Source of the DNA: Hyphomicrobiales bacterium
GTDB taxonomy: Bacteria > Pseudomonadota > Alphaproteobacteria > Rhizobiales > Rhizobiaceae
Direction of reading: 5' to 3'
DNA: 64,000 nucleotides
Assembly (NCBI GenBank): GCA_900472675.1
Contig: UCJA01000010.1
Coordinates: 248,001 to 312,000, forward strand
Part shown: piece after piece, positions 8,927-17,858 of the stretch
Position numbering within the stretch: position 1 is the stretch's first letter
Layout of the letters: each line of letters begins with the position of its first letter
Position numbers and translations under genes: made by a program
Notes under the pieces: generated by a model
The model's database searches: none
Told to the model about the DNA's origin: nothing
The model's input: only the letters and a program-made list of their open reading frames with translations

Positions 8927-11032
8927 ATGAAAACGACTCGGCGAAAATTTCTACTGAACGCAACCTCACAGCTTGCACTGCCTTATCTTCTGCTCCCCGC
9001 AGCTTCAGCACGTGCGAGCGGCGTGCCGAAGACAGATGTTGGCCAGCTGTGGGATCTCAAGTCCTTTCCAGATATGCTTGCGACGGCGTTCTTCCAGGAG
9101 GATGTTTCTGCCGGTCCGGTAGCAGTTCATAAAGCAAGGGGCATTTTTCCCCTTGAGGCCTCGCAGCCTATCGAGATGTTGCGACCGGACAAGACGGCTG
9201 ACCGGGGTGTCGTGTTCTCGGGCGCGCGCAATGCTCATCTCCGGTTTCCCAATGTAAAGGATAGTCTCCGGCTCTACCGATGGTGCCTGACTGTCACCCG
9301 GCTGAGCAAACCCACTGGCGGGCGCGCGGTCGCCCAGATTGTTAGCGTCAACGACGGCTCGAGCGCACAGAACTGCCACCCAAAGATTACGCTTGAAAGC
9401 GCGGCTGCCGAAACCCGTCTGCAGGCTTGCTGGCATGGCGCTGCCGAAACCGGAACAGTCAAGGCATACCTGAACAGCGATGGGTTTGCTTTCGATGCCT
9501 GGAACATCAACCTGACCTATCGCCGCAACGGGCGCCTGTTTTCCAGCCTGAACGGGGGCGATAGCGGATATGTCAATGACATCGTCGACTGGGCTTGGCC
9601 GTCGGACGAGGGAGGCCCGGAAAGCATCATCGGCGGGAGACGGTCGGCAAATGCTGAGTGGGGATATGATTGCATCGTGTTCGGCCAGGGAGAGTTGACC
9701 GAAGCCATGGTGCGCAAACTTGAAGGTTGGGCCGCTTGGAGGGTGGCGCGCCAGGGTGCTCTTCCTATTGGACACCCTTATCGCTCGTCTCGTCCGGTTA
9801 ATGATGCGGAAGATGTGGTTCCAGGCTACCGTTTTGACGAGGCTGCCTGGCTCCTGTGGGGAACTGCCTTGCGGGGAAGCCAGACGGCCGCACGGATGGG
9901 AAAGCCGGCAGAAGACAAGTCGGATTTCCAGCGCGTCTTCTACAATGACGCCGAAGGCAAAGTTCCTGCCGCATCTATGCTCAGTTCGGGATCCGCGCCG
10001 ACATGGTTTGCGCCTGGCTGGAATTCTGCTGTTGGAGCGAGTGCGCAGCTTTTACCGCCAACAGCGAAGGTGAAGTTGTACCAGCAGACTGCGGGCGGCG
10101 CAGACGGGAGCGGAATGATGACGCTCTCTCTGAAGCACCAGAATAAGTGGTTCGCGCCAGCGATTTATACCGTTAACGACGCGGGGCAGGGGCATTCCTG
10201 GGAAGGAGAGACAATCTTCAGGCTCCGATGCCGGATGAGTTCTTATGCTGAAGTTCCCGGAGGGTTCTTTCCGGGTTTCTGGTGCTATGCGCTGCAGCCG
10301 CTGTTTATGAGACACCTCGAACGCATTGAAATCGACTTCTGGGAACTGGATGGCAAAAACCCGATTTGGCTCAATGGTGGTTCGTCGCATGTGCACTCGG
10401 CGTCATATCCAGGTGTCCTCGGACATCTGACGAAGGATGCAAAGCGTTTCAAGATTTGGGCCGGCGAACTCACAGCAGCCAGGCTCGGGATCGAGAAAAA
10501 TTTTACGCCATGGGATGGCGAATGGCATACGTGGGAATTCGCAATCGAGAAGGAGTTTACAACCCTTTCGGTGTCCGTTGATAAAAGCGGTCGAGAAGAA
10601 ATGATCGAGCTCTACCGTTGCCCTACGCCAAAGGAGTATCTCGAGCGGCGCTATGTCATCGTGAACTATGCGCTGCGACTAGAGGACGGAGAGCCCGACC
10701 GATCAATCAGCCATGACCTTCAGATTGCGTTTTTTGAAGTGTTGCAGAAAGCGGAAAAGCTCGGAACGTTCGCTTTGCCGTTCACCGCCTTGCCCGTTAT
10801 CCTCGGAACGCCTCGAATTGGCCAGTCGCTGAGGTGCGACCATGGCCTGTCTGCGGGGATCACGGATATCTGGTATTACTGGTACACCGACGGACGCCCC
10901 CGCCTGGTTTCTCCATCACCCGTGTTCAAACCTGACGCCGAGGACGCGGGCAAGGTGCTGAGATGCATGGTCAAAGCAGTCGGAGCGCGCGGGCAGCCAG
11001 AAGCCTGGAGCCGCGAACTACGCCTCGCTTAG
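8927..11032 (+). CDS. Tat-exported multidomain GH16-family glycanase
   Basis: The N-terminus TTRRKFLLNA is a twin-arginine signal, followed by a hydrophobic stretch and an Ala-rich cleavage region near residue 30. Residues ~70-290 look like a LamG/concanavalin-like domain ending in the typical KLEGWAAWRVARQ...LPIGHPY pattern. Residues ~395-600 form a second jelly-roll domain that contains EIDFWELDGKNP at 468-479, a full match to the GH16 active-site pattern, with E468 and E473 as likely nucleophile and acid/base. The last ~80 residues resemble an Ig-like domain (GTPRIGQSL ... DAGKVLRCMV). It is probably an endo-acting enzyme that trims or modifies the locus polysaccharide in the periplasm or outside. 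Substrate unknown. Confidence 0.82.
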   Translation: MKTTRRKFLLNATSQLALPYLLLPAASARASGVPKTDVGQLWDLKSFPDMLATAFFQEDVSAGPVAVHKARGIFPLEASQPIEMLRPDKTADRGVVFSGARNAHLRFPNVKDSLRLYRWCLTVTRLSKPTGGRAVAQIVSVNDGSSAQNCHPKITLESAAAETRLQACWHGAAETGTVKAYLNSDGFAFDAWNINLTYRRNGRLFSSLNGGDSGYVNDIVDWAWPSDEGGPESIIGGRRSANAEWGYDCIVFGQGELTEAMVRKLEGWAAWRVARQGALPIGHPYRSSRPVNDAEDVVPGYRFDEAAWLLWGTALRGSQTAARMGKPAEDKSDFQRVFYNDAEGKVPAASMLSSGSAPTWFAPGWNSAVGASAQLLPPTAKVKLYQQTAGGADGSGMMTLSLKHQNKWFAPAIYTVNDAGQGHSWEGETIFRLRCRMSSYAEVPGGFFPGFWCYALQPLFMRHLERIEIDFWELDGKNPIWLNGGSSHVHSASYPGVLGHLTKDAKRFKIWAGELTAARLGIEKNFTPWDGEWHTWEFAIEKEFTTLSVSVDKSGREEMIELYRCPTPKEYLERRYVIVNYALRLEDGEPDRSISHDLQIAFFEVLQKAEKLGTFALPFTALPVILGTPRIGQSLRCDHGLSAGITDIWYYWYTDGRPRLVSPSPVFKPDAEDAGKVLRCMVKAVGARGQPEAWSRELRLA

Positions 11033-11081
11033 CGGGCGAATTAGATCGTCTCAAAGCCGGAATTTGTGTTCAACCAACCGA

Positions 11082-12386
11082 TCATTCCCGGAATGTGTGC
11101 CTCATCTGATCGGTGAGCGGCTTCGTGAGATAGGAGAGCACGGTGCGATCAGCGACGCGGATGAAGACTTCGGCTGGCATGCCAGGGTAGAGCACTAATC
11201 CCTTCAAAAGAGCGAGGCTTTCTGGTGTGGGCCTTACTCTAACTGAATAAAAGGTCTGGCCAGTGCGCGGATCAGTGACCGCGTCAGGTGAGACAGCAAC
11301 AACTTCCCCTGTGACCTCAGGCGTGGTTCTCTGGTCAAAAGCCGAAAACCTAATGTCCGCATGCTGTGTGACAAAGATCTGATCGATGTTCCGTGTGGCG
11401 ATTTTCGTATCGACGGTCAGTGATTGCTGATCGGGGGCGAGCAGCATCAATTGCTCTCCGGGTGCGACGACGCCTCCCACAGTATGGACATCGAGCTGGT
11501 AGATCTGTCCCGCAACGGGCGCCCTGATGTCGAGCCGATTGAGCTGGTCTGTACCGGCTGTCCGACGCTCTTCCATCTCCGCAATCTTGGCGTCGACATC
11601 CGTCAGTTCTGTCGAATTTTCCTTCCGGCGGTCTTCATCAAGTTGCAAAATCTGGAGGCTTGTCTGCGCAATCTTGGTTTCGGCTTGCGCCATTGCCGCG
11701 GTTCTCTCGCCCTTGTCACCCTCCAACTGGATTGACTGACGCTTTAAGGCATTAAACCGCTGCAGGGTGATTAGCTTTTTACGGTAGAGACTTTCAGCAG
11801 CATCCTCCTCCTGCGCTACCAGAACGGCTGCGCTATTGATCGAACTGAGCTGCATCTGATGACCGGTTACCTCAGCGGAAATCTGGGCTATCTGCTCTTC
11901 AAGCTGTTTTTTCATCCCAAGCATGGCTGAGCGCCTCGCCGCAAACAGCTCCATCTCGCCCTCTACGAAGCGCATTTTCTCAGAGACCCTTAGGCCTGAA
12001 CGGGTAAGGTCATCGGTAGAAAATGAGTCGGCACCCACAGATTCCGCCTGGAGACGGCTGCGACGCACGTAAAGCTGTGCAAGGGTTGATTCCACTATGC
12101 CCAGGTTGGCTTTGACTGTCGCGCTATCCAGTTGCAGCAGGATCTGGCCGGCTTGAACGTGCTGTCCTTCCCGCACCAAAAGCTTTGAAACGATCCCGCC
12201 CTGGAGATGTTGTATTTTCTTGACGCTTTCATCAATGATGACCGTGCCTTCACCAATGGCTGCATTTGAAAGCGTGGCGGTTGCTGACCAGCCGCCTATG
12301 CCAAACACAAGCAGGCCAGCAAGACCAAGCACGGTCAAACCGTTCCGCCGCAACGACATTTCGGAACTTCTCGTCGGACCGGTCAC
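11082..12386 (-). CDS. HlyD-family type I secretion adaptor (PrsE-like)
   Basis: A periplasmic adaptor that links a type I ABC exporter to TolC. One membrane segment lies near residues 17-37. A lipoyl-like half motif follows (HLQGGIVSKLLVREGQHVQAG), then a long coiled-coil hairpin (~95-290), the second lipoyl half, and the C-terminal signature RTVLSYLTKPLTDQ typical of PrsE/HlyD adaptors. Its start overlaps the end of the ABC transporter gene by four bases, so the two are translationally coupled. In rhizobia such pairs export polysaccharide glycanases and Ca-binding Rap/RTX proteins. The divergent RTX gene is the obvious cargo candidate. Confidence 0.9.
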   Translation of the reverse strand: MTGPTRSSEMSLRRNGLTVLGLAGLLVFGIGGWSATATLSNAAIGEGTVIIDESVKKIQHLQGGIVSKLLVREGQHVQAGQILLQLDSATVKANLGIVESTLAQLYVRRSRLQAESVGADSFSTDDLTRSGLRVSEKMRFVEGEMELFAARRSAMLGMKKQLEEQIAQISAEVTGHQMQLSSINSAAVLVAQEEDAAESLYRKKLITLQRFNALKRQSIQLEGDKGERTAAMAQAETKIAQTSLQILQLDEDRRKENSTELTDVDAKIAEMEERRTAGTDQLNRLDIRAPVAGQIYQLDVHTVGGVVAPGEQLMLLAPDQQSLTVDTKIATRNIDQIFVTQHADIRFSAFDQRTTPEVTGEVVAVSPDAVTDPRTGQTFYSVRVRPTPESLALLKGLVLYPGMPAEVFIRVADRTVLSYLTKPLTDQMRHTFRE

Positions 12387-14158
12387 TCCTGTTTCTCCCC
12401 GACAACCTTCAATGGAACACTGCGTTCGCCCTGACCATTCGGAGTGTCTTGTCGAATGATCCTTGCGAAGATCTGGTCTTTCGATCCGAATGCTTGAACT
12501 TGCCCATCCTGCATCATCAGGATCTGATCGACGGCCGCCAGCGCACTTGGCCGATGCGCGATGACGATCGCAATGCCTCCCCGACGACGAACACTGAGGA
12601 TGGCTTCGGTCAGCGCTGCTTCACCCTCAGCATCCAGATTGGAGTTCGGTTCGTCCAGAATGACCAGGAAGGGATCGCCGTAAAGTGCCCGGCTCAGACC
12701 AATGCGCTGTCGCTGGCCTGCGGATAGCATGGATCCATTCCGGCCGATTTCGGTATCGTAGCCGTTGGGCAGCCTGAGGATCATCTCATGCACTCCGGCA
12801 GCCTTTGCCGCTTTCAGAATGCCGCGAGGATCAGGATTGACCTGGAAACGCGATATGTTCTGGGCGATCGTCCCAGAGAAAAGCTCTATATCCTGCGGTA
12901 GGTAGCCAATATGTGCTCCGAGCTGCTCTGGGTCCCATTGGTCAGTGGCAGCCCCATCGAGGCGAACTTTTCCTCGAACCAAAGGCCAGATGCCGGCTAT
13001 GCCTCTCGCCATGGTGGATTTTCCGCAGGAGCTTCTGCCGACCACGCCAAGAGCGCTGCCGGCTGAAATAGAGAAGCTGATCCCCGAAATGGTCGGTCGG
13101 CGCTGTTGAGGCGGTGCACAGGCCAAATCCTCGACTGTCAACTCTTGTGACGGTGCCGGAAGCGCAGTTCTCAAGCTGTGATCGGGCGTCTCGGCCAAGG
13201 CTGCCTGAAGCCTCTTCCAGCTTTGCAGGGCAGTGACGATGTTGCGCCAGTTTCCGATTATCTGTTCGATAGGAGACAGGGCGCGGGCCGTCAGAATGGA
13301 GGCTGCGATAATGATGCCGCCGGAGGCAAGGCCGTCGATGACAAGCACTGCGCCAACGGCCAGCACCCCGGACTGCAGAGCAACACGGAACATCTTTGAC
13401 GCGACCGTAAAGGCATTCAGAACGTCAGCGTTGCTCTGCTGATTTCTCTTGTAGTCATCGTTTTGTTCCGCCCAGAGCCTTGTGAGATTGGTCGCCATCC
13501 CCATGGCTTGGATAACTTCGGCGTTGCGCTGGGCAGTCTGCGCAAGATTATTTCGACTGTTGGCAAGTTCAAATACGCGTTTGGTGGATCGCTTTGTGCT
13601 CATGTTGGTCGCGAGCGTCAGCATCATCAGGATCAATCCACCGGCAACTGCACACCATCCAACGACGGGGTGAAACATAAAACAGATGGCCAGGTAAAGG
13701 GGCAACCATGGTAGGTCGAGCACCGCAGATGGTCCGGCACTCGCGAGAAATGTCCTGATCTGGTCGAAGTCGCGCATGGACTGGAAGCCGTCCGTGGACG
13801 CGTCCTTCGAGAGATGAGCGCGCATCGTTGATCTCAAAACGCGCTTTGCGAGATTGTCATCGAAGATCCCGGCGATGCGAACGAGCAAGCGACCGCGGAA
13901 CAACTCGAACAATCCCTGAAACACATAGAGCGTTATTGCCAGAATAGCCAAGGCAATCAGGGAGGTAATGCTTTTGCTCGGAATTATTCGATCATAGACC
14001 TGGAGCATGAAGAGCGAGCTCGTCAGGTATAGGATGTTCACGAGAGCGCTGGCGACAATAATGGTGAAAACCGCAAAGCGGCATTGCTTTAAGAGCTGGA
14101 CGCAGCCGAAGCTCCTGCCAATACTCGGGCGAGCATCATTTGATTTCGTGCCAAACAT
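12383..14158 (-). CDS. type I secretion ABC transporter (PrsD-like)
   Basis: An inner-membrane exporter with an N-terminal membrane domain (about residues 20-310) fused to an ATPase domain. Walker A is GRSSCGKST, the signature is LSAGQRQRIGLSRAL and Walker B is FLVILDEPNSNLD. There is no peptidase C39 domain, so it belongs to the RTX/PrsD type with uncleaved C-terminal secretion signals. It is transcribed away from the RTX gene at 14788 and is followed directly by its HlyD adaptor. The TolC partner is not in the window, as is usual in rhizobia. Confidence 0.92.
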   Translation of the reverse strand: MFGTKSNDARPSIGRSFGCVQLLKQCRFAVFTIIVASALVNILYLTSSLFMLQVYDRIIPSKSITSLIALAILAITLYVFQGLFELFRGRLLVRIAGIFDDNLAKRVLRSTMRAHLSKDASTDGFQSMRDFDQIRTFLASAGPSAVLDLPWLPLYLAICFMFHPVVGWCAVAGGLILMMLTLATNMSTKRSTKRVFELANSRNNLAQTAQRNAEVIQAMGMATNLTRLWAEQNDDYKRNQQSNADVLNAFTVASKMFRVALQSGVLAVGAVLVIDGLASGGIIIAASILTARALSPIEQIIGNWRNIVTALQSWKRLQAALAETPDHSLRTALPAPSQELTVEDLACAPPQQRRPTISGISFSISAGSALGVVGRSSCGKSTMARGIAGIWPLVRGKVRLDGAATDQWDPEQLGAHIGYLPQDIELFSGTIAQNISRFQVNPDPRGILKAAKAAGVHEMILRLPNGYDTEIGRNGSMLSAGQRQRIGLSRALYGDPFLVILDEPNSNLDAEGEAALTEAILSVRRRGGIAIVIAHRPSALAAVDQILMMQDGQVQAFGSKDQIFARIIRQDTPNGQGERSVPLKVVGEKQE

Positions 14159-14787
14159 TGATAATCCACCACCTGGGCAGGTTAAAGTATACCTGAAATT
14201 TACCCAGTCAATTCAATCATGATAAGTCCCATCCGGCAAATATTAGTTTGTGTTGCGCGAAAGTCATTCCGTTCGCTGTTAAAAAACAACCTTAACTGTC
14301 TGCCGGTTCAAACATTCGTCAACCGGATGATGATGCCGGCTGTGCGATGCCTTCCTGTAGCGTGTTCACGGAGCCGTCCCGGCTAGATCCCGGATTCCCG
14401 CAATGCGCGAGAGGCGCTGCAACGCTGCTGTCGTCCTGAAGTAAATACATCTCGATCTGCTAATCTGGTCGCGCCATTTTGCTATCATTCCTCTCAGTTT
14501 GTTAAGCGCCTATCAAGAGGTGAGAAAAGATTTTGAGTTCTGCCTGCTATTGACTTTGATAATTGACGTATATCAAGAAAGCATACGTTGATTCGTTAAG
14601 GAAAATGACGCATGTGTCGAAAAATCATTGGGTTAACTGTATCAATACGAAATGACATCCGCGCTTTAACGAAAGCTTTACTAGATTAAGCTTCTGCGAT
14701 ATCAGTTTTGCCAGACAGGTTATTACAACAATAAAAAGTTTGCTCAACCACCAGCAATTTGTTGGTGTAATCGCACGGGAGAAAGCT
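14159..14787. other. divergent intergenic region, T1SS / RTX gene
   Basis: About 629 bases lie between the exporter start (leftward) and the RTX gene start (rightward). No supported gene is seen. The right half (from about 14500) is AT-rich and should contain the RTX promoter. A short hairpin (CACCAGC / GTTGGTG, 14750-14768) lies in the leader just before the ribosome-binding site. Near 14378-14396 a TCCCGG direct repeat resembles fragments of small rhizobial palindromic repeats. Confidence 0.45.
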
Positions 14788-15906
14788 ATGGCATTGTATT
14801 TTCGCACGAGCGCTGACAAGGTTGCCACGAAGGTGATTGATGATGTGCCCCTCACCCACGCGCCGAAGTATGACTACTCCGCCGTTGTCGGCGATACCAC
14901 CTTTGACTTCACCCTCGACAACACCACAAATTGGGGCGTGAACAAGGATGCATACGTCCGCGTCGATGATAATCTCGACCATACAGCCGTTATCAGCGAC
15001 TTCGTCTATGTCAATCTCGACTATACGACTGCGCACTCGGCCAACATCACGGTCGAGGATGCCAAGCGCGGCGATATCAAGACAGGCGCCGGCGACGACT
15101 TCATAACGGTCAAGGTCGTCAATTCCACGAATGCCGGTTTTGCCGGTTGGGACAGTCCTGCACTTGCAAAAGACTCCGTTTTCAACATCGACAGCGGCAA
15201 TGGCAATGACCACATCTACTTCACGACTGGAACAGCTGACGCCGGCCTGAACCTGCAGACCTCGAAGTTTACACTGACGAACATCGACGCAGGCGGTGGC
15301 GACGACTATGTCGACATGGGGTCGGGAGGGTTTGCCGAAACGCGCGACACGATCTCGGGTGGGGCTGGGTCCGACACGATCCATGCTGCCGGCGGAGATG
15401 ACATCGTCCATGGCGGCACTGAAGATGACTTCATCTACGGAGAGTCGGGCAACGACACTCTGTATGGAGATGATGGCAAGGACTACATCGAGGGCGGATC
15501 TGGAGATGATATCGTTTCTGGTGGTGCCGGTGACGACTACATTCGCGGTGGACCAGGCACGGACACGATTCATGGCAATCAAGGCGACGACAAGATTTCC
15601 GGTGGCACGGGATCGGACTTCCTGTTTGGCGATGAGGGAGCGGACATCTTCCTGATTGGCAATCTTGATCTGGTCTCGGTGGACATCAAGGGTCAGCCAA
15701 AACCACCAGCGATCGACACGATCATGGACTTCAGCGCCGACGAGGGCGACACGATCGACGTCCAATATCCAAACACTTGGTCCATCGACACGAATGTCGA
15801 CAATAGTGTTGACACTCATTTGATTGACTCGAATTCCCCTGCCGGGTCTTCGCTCATCGTGAAGGGCATCGCAGGCGTGGATTTCAATCACGCCTGGCTC
15901 GTATAG
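14788..15906 (+). CDS. RTX calcium-binding protein, probable type I secretion cargo
   Basis: The ATG at 14788 has a strong GGGAGA ribosome-binding site at 14777, so it is chosen over the in-frame ATG at 14740. It gives 372 residues with no Sec signal, as expected for a type I substrate. Residues ~105-290 contain at least eight GGxGxDxxx-type nonapeptides, for example GGAGSDTIH, GGSGDDIVS, GGAGDDYIR and GGTGSDFLF, which form a Ca2+-binding beta roll. The N-terminal ~100 residues are beta-rich and unrecognised. A C-terminal region after the repeats (MDFSADEGDTIDV onward) would hold the uncleaved export signal. It is divergent from the PrsDE-like exporter. It could be an adhesin or matrix protein; no catalytic domain is visible. 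Confidence 0.87.
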   Translation: MALYFRTSADKVATKVIDDVPLTHAPKYDYSAVVGDTTFDFTLDNTTNWGVNKDAYVRVDDNLDHTAVISDFVYVNLDYTTAHSANITVEDAKRGDIKTGAGDDFITVKVVNSTNAGFAGWDSPALAKDSVFNIDSGNGNDHIYFTTGTADAGLNLQTSKFTLTNIDAGGGDDYVDMGSGGFAETRDTISGGAGSDTIHAAGGDDIVHGGTEDDFIYGESGNDTLYGDDGKDYIEGGSGDDIVSGGAGDDYIRGGPGTDTIHGNQGDDKISGGTGSDFLFGDEGADIFLIGNLDLVSVDIKGQPKPPAIDTIMDFSADEGDTIDVQYPNTWSIDTNVDNSVDTHLIDSNSPAGSSLIVKGIAGVDFNHAWLV

Positions 15907-15916
15907 CCTTGTGAAT

Positions 15917-15956
15917 AAAAACGCCGAGGTCAGTGTCTCACTGCCTCGGCGTTTTT
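15917..15956 (+). terminator. rho-independent terminator after RTX gene
   Basis: A hairpin with arms AAAAACGCCGAGG / CCTCGGCGTTTTT and inner pairing CAGTG / CACTG around a TCT loop starts ten bases after the RTX stop. The GC-rich stem and T run are textbook. The A run on the left means it could also work on the other strand for the leftward gene ending at 16102. Confidence 0.92.
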
Positions 15957-16101
15957 GCTGTTGGTAGGCAGCCGGCTCTCAGTGGAAGAGCGCTGTGCAG
16001 CTCAAACACTTATGAAGATTGCTCCGGTTGAAGCTTAACGGGCCTCGAAGCGGGGCGCTTTTGCAGCAAGTCGGCTTTACCGTTTGCGCTGCCAATGAGC
16101 C

Positions 16102-16428
16102 TCAGAATTTCGACCTCTGTCCGTCCCGGGTAATCATCTGAAAACTGTCGCCGTCCGTTTTGATATCGGCGCAGTCGGTCTTTCGTGCCGAATAACGAAC
16201 GCACATCTGGCCGTTCGTGATCCGATAGCCGACTTTCTTTTCCCGATTGTAGATGTACCCATCGGCCCCGGCAACGTAGCCCTTTTTCGACGTGTTCAAA
16301 TACGTGTTGATTTCGTGCGCGGAGGCGGGCCTCATGCGAGAACCCTCCGCTGCCACAGCGTGCGTGGTGCCACAGAGCGCCAGCAAGGCTGAGACGCCGA
16401 CAATATAGCAGCTGGTTCTTAGGCTCAC
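16102..16428 (-). CDS. small secreted protein of unknown function
   Basis: Not recognised. The 108-residue product has a Sec signal peptide (MSLRTSCYIVGVSALLALCG, cleavage after HAVAA). The mature part is ~80 residues, basic, with two cysteines (in QMCVRY and TDCADI) that could form a disulfide. Short YxY-type strands suggest a small beta fold. It stands alone between the RTX terminator and the leftward acyltransferase. The longer leftward frame over the same bases (16010-16456) lacks any signal or family resemblance and was not chosen. Confidence 0.65.
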   Translation of the reverse strand: MSLRTSCYIVGVSALLALCGTTHAVAAEGSRMRPASAHEINTYLNTSKKGYVAGADGYIYNREKKVGYRITNGQMCVRYSARKTDCADIKTDGDSFQMITRDGQRSKF

Positions 16429-16604
16429 TTGTCAGCTCCGATGCAAACGGCAGCAAGGGTGTTGCTGCCTTGGTCCTCGTCTCCTGATGATCCGACCCTC
16501 AGCGATCTGAGCCGGCACAGGGCCTTCAGTCTTTAGCAAAGCATGCTGCGCGTCGATATCAACGCCGTGGGCAGCTACACAATATTTTGTCCATCTGCGC
16601 CTTG

Positions 16605-17702
16605 TCACTGTACGGAATGCGGAGGCTTACCTCCTAGCGGATTTGCTAGGTACGGCTGCCGAGATTTTCTGTCTCGCAAGTAGGCCATCAATGGCTTCTC
16701 GATCAACACATGGGCCACGATCCCTGCTGCGACCCCGAGCATGATGAGAATGCCCCATGTGATGACGCCGTAAAATGGAGAAATGGCCAGACCTCGCTTC
16801 CAGACCCCTGAAACGATCATCAAGGGAAACATGTGGAAGAGGTAAATCGAGTAGGAGGCATCTCCCAGGAATGACATTAACCGCCCACTGATAAACGGCC
16901 TCCACTTATCGTCGAAAAGGAAGATGGAGAACGCGGCCAGCGCAATAGGTCCTCGCGTGATCAAGGCACTATAGTTCTCCCGCCAGCCATCCACAGCGAC
17001 GAACGCGATACCAAACGATGCGATGACAAAAAGGGCGGCCCACCTCTGATAGGAATTCCAGGCCATCGCCGTGCGTGACCTGTAAGCCAGGGCTGCCCAA
17101 CCGCCGGCAATGAACTCCAAAAGCCTGTCGTTTGTTATGACCTTCCAGATTGCAGCGTCCGTATGGAAAACGCTTCCCGCAATGACCAGAAAGCAAAAGA
17201 GACCAGTGAGTTGAAAGAGGATGGCTTTCCTGGTTTGCCAGATCAGTGCGGCGAACAGAAGATAGAAAAACATCTCGTAGTATAGCGACCAGCCTACCTC
17301 CAGCACCGGCTTAACATCACCATTGAAGTAAGCGGGAATGAGGAGAAGCGAGAAGATGATCTCCCGGGGTTCAAGTTGGTAGCTCGTCCCAGGAAGGAGT
17401 GTAAGCGCTATGAAAATTAGAGAGGCCACCCAATACAGCGGATAGATCCGTCGCGTCCGTGCCGTAATAAACTGCCGGGGCGATAGGGTCTTATCCCAGG
17501 TCGAGTGGAAAATGATGAAGCCCGATATGACGAAAAAGATGTCAACGCCCAAGGCTCCAAACTTCGTGATGCCCTGTTCTTGGGTCCAGAAACCGGATGT
17601 CAAATTCAGCTCGGCAGCCCGCTTAATCAACGCGCCATGAGCGTGGTAATAGACCACCATGACCGCGGCTATACCGCGAAGGGACTGGACGTTAGCGAGC
17701 AT
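16605..17702 (-). CDS. acyltransferase 3 family protein (ExoZ/OafA type)
   Basis: An inner-membrane acyltransferase that would add acetyl or similar groups to polysaccharide sugars. The N-terminus LRGIAAVMVVYYHA carries the usual R and H of the family, followed by GALGVDIFFVISGFIIF and TARTRRIYPLYW. About ten hydrophobic segments are spread over 365 residues, the normal length. It is divergent from the second acyltransferase at 17859, and the ~155 bases between them probably hold both promoters. ExoZ acetylates succinoglycan in Sinorhizobium; the target here is inferred from the locus. Confidence 0.88.
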   Translation of the reverse strand: MLANVQSLRGIAAVMVVYYHAHGALIKRAAELNLTSGFWTQEQGITKFGALGVDIFFVISGFIIFHSTWDKTLSPRQFITARTRRIYPLYWVASLIFIALTLLPGTSYQLEPREIIFSLLLIPAYFNGDVKPVLEVGWSLYYEMFFYLLFAALIWQTRKAILFQLTGLFCFLVIAGSVFHTDAAIWKVITNDRLLEFIAGGWAALAYRSRTAMAWNSYQRWAALFVIASFGIAFVAVDGWRENYSALITRGPIALAAFSIFLFDDKWRPFISGRLMSFLGDASYSIYLFHMFPLMIVSGVWKRGLAISPFYGVITWGILIMLGVAAGIVAHVLIEKPLMAYLRDRKSRQPYLANPLGGKPPHSVQ

Positions 17703-17858
17703 GAACCTGATCCAACAGCAAACCTAACTTAACAGTACACTGAGTGCGCCTCGATTACTCCACATAATTCACGGAGTCATATTATTTTCTATTGCAGATA
17801 TCCTTAGGGTATACTCTAATATGACGATAGTCCCTGTCGATGGAAGCCGGGGTGGCGC

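Noticed and set aside
15350..15660. DNA repeats in the RTX gene considered as a tandem satellite
   Set aside because: The repeats are in frame, diverged at the DNA level and explained by GGxGxD protein repeats.
14686..15891. 401-codon frame antisense to the RTX gene
   Set aside because: Its repeating Val/Asp/Ile pattern is the complement of the RTX repeats, and the sense strand has a good ribosome-binding site and terminator.
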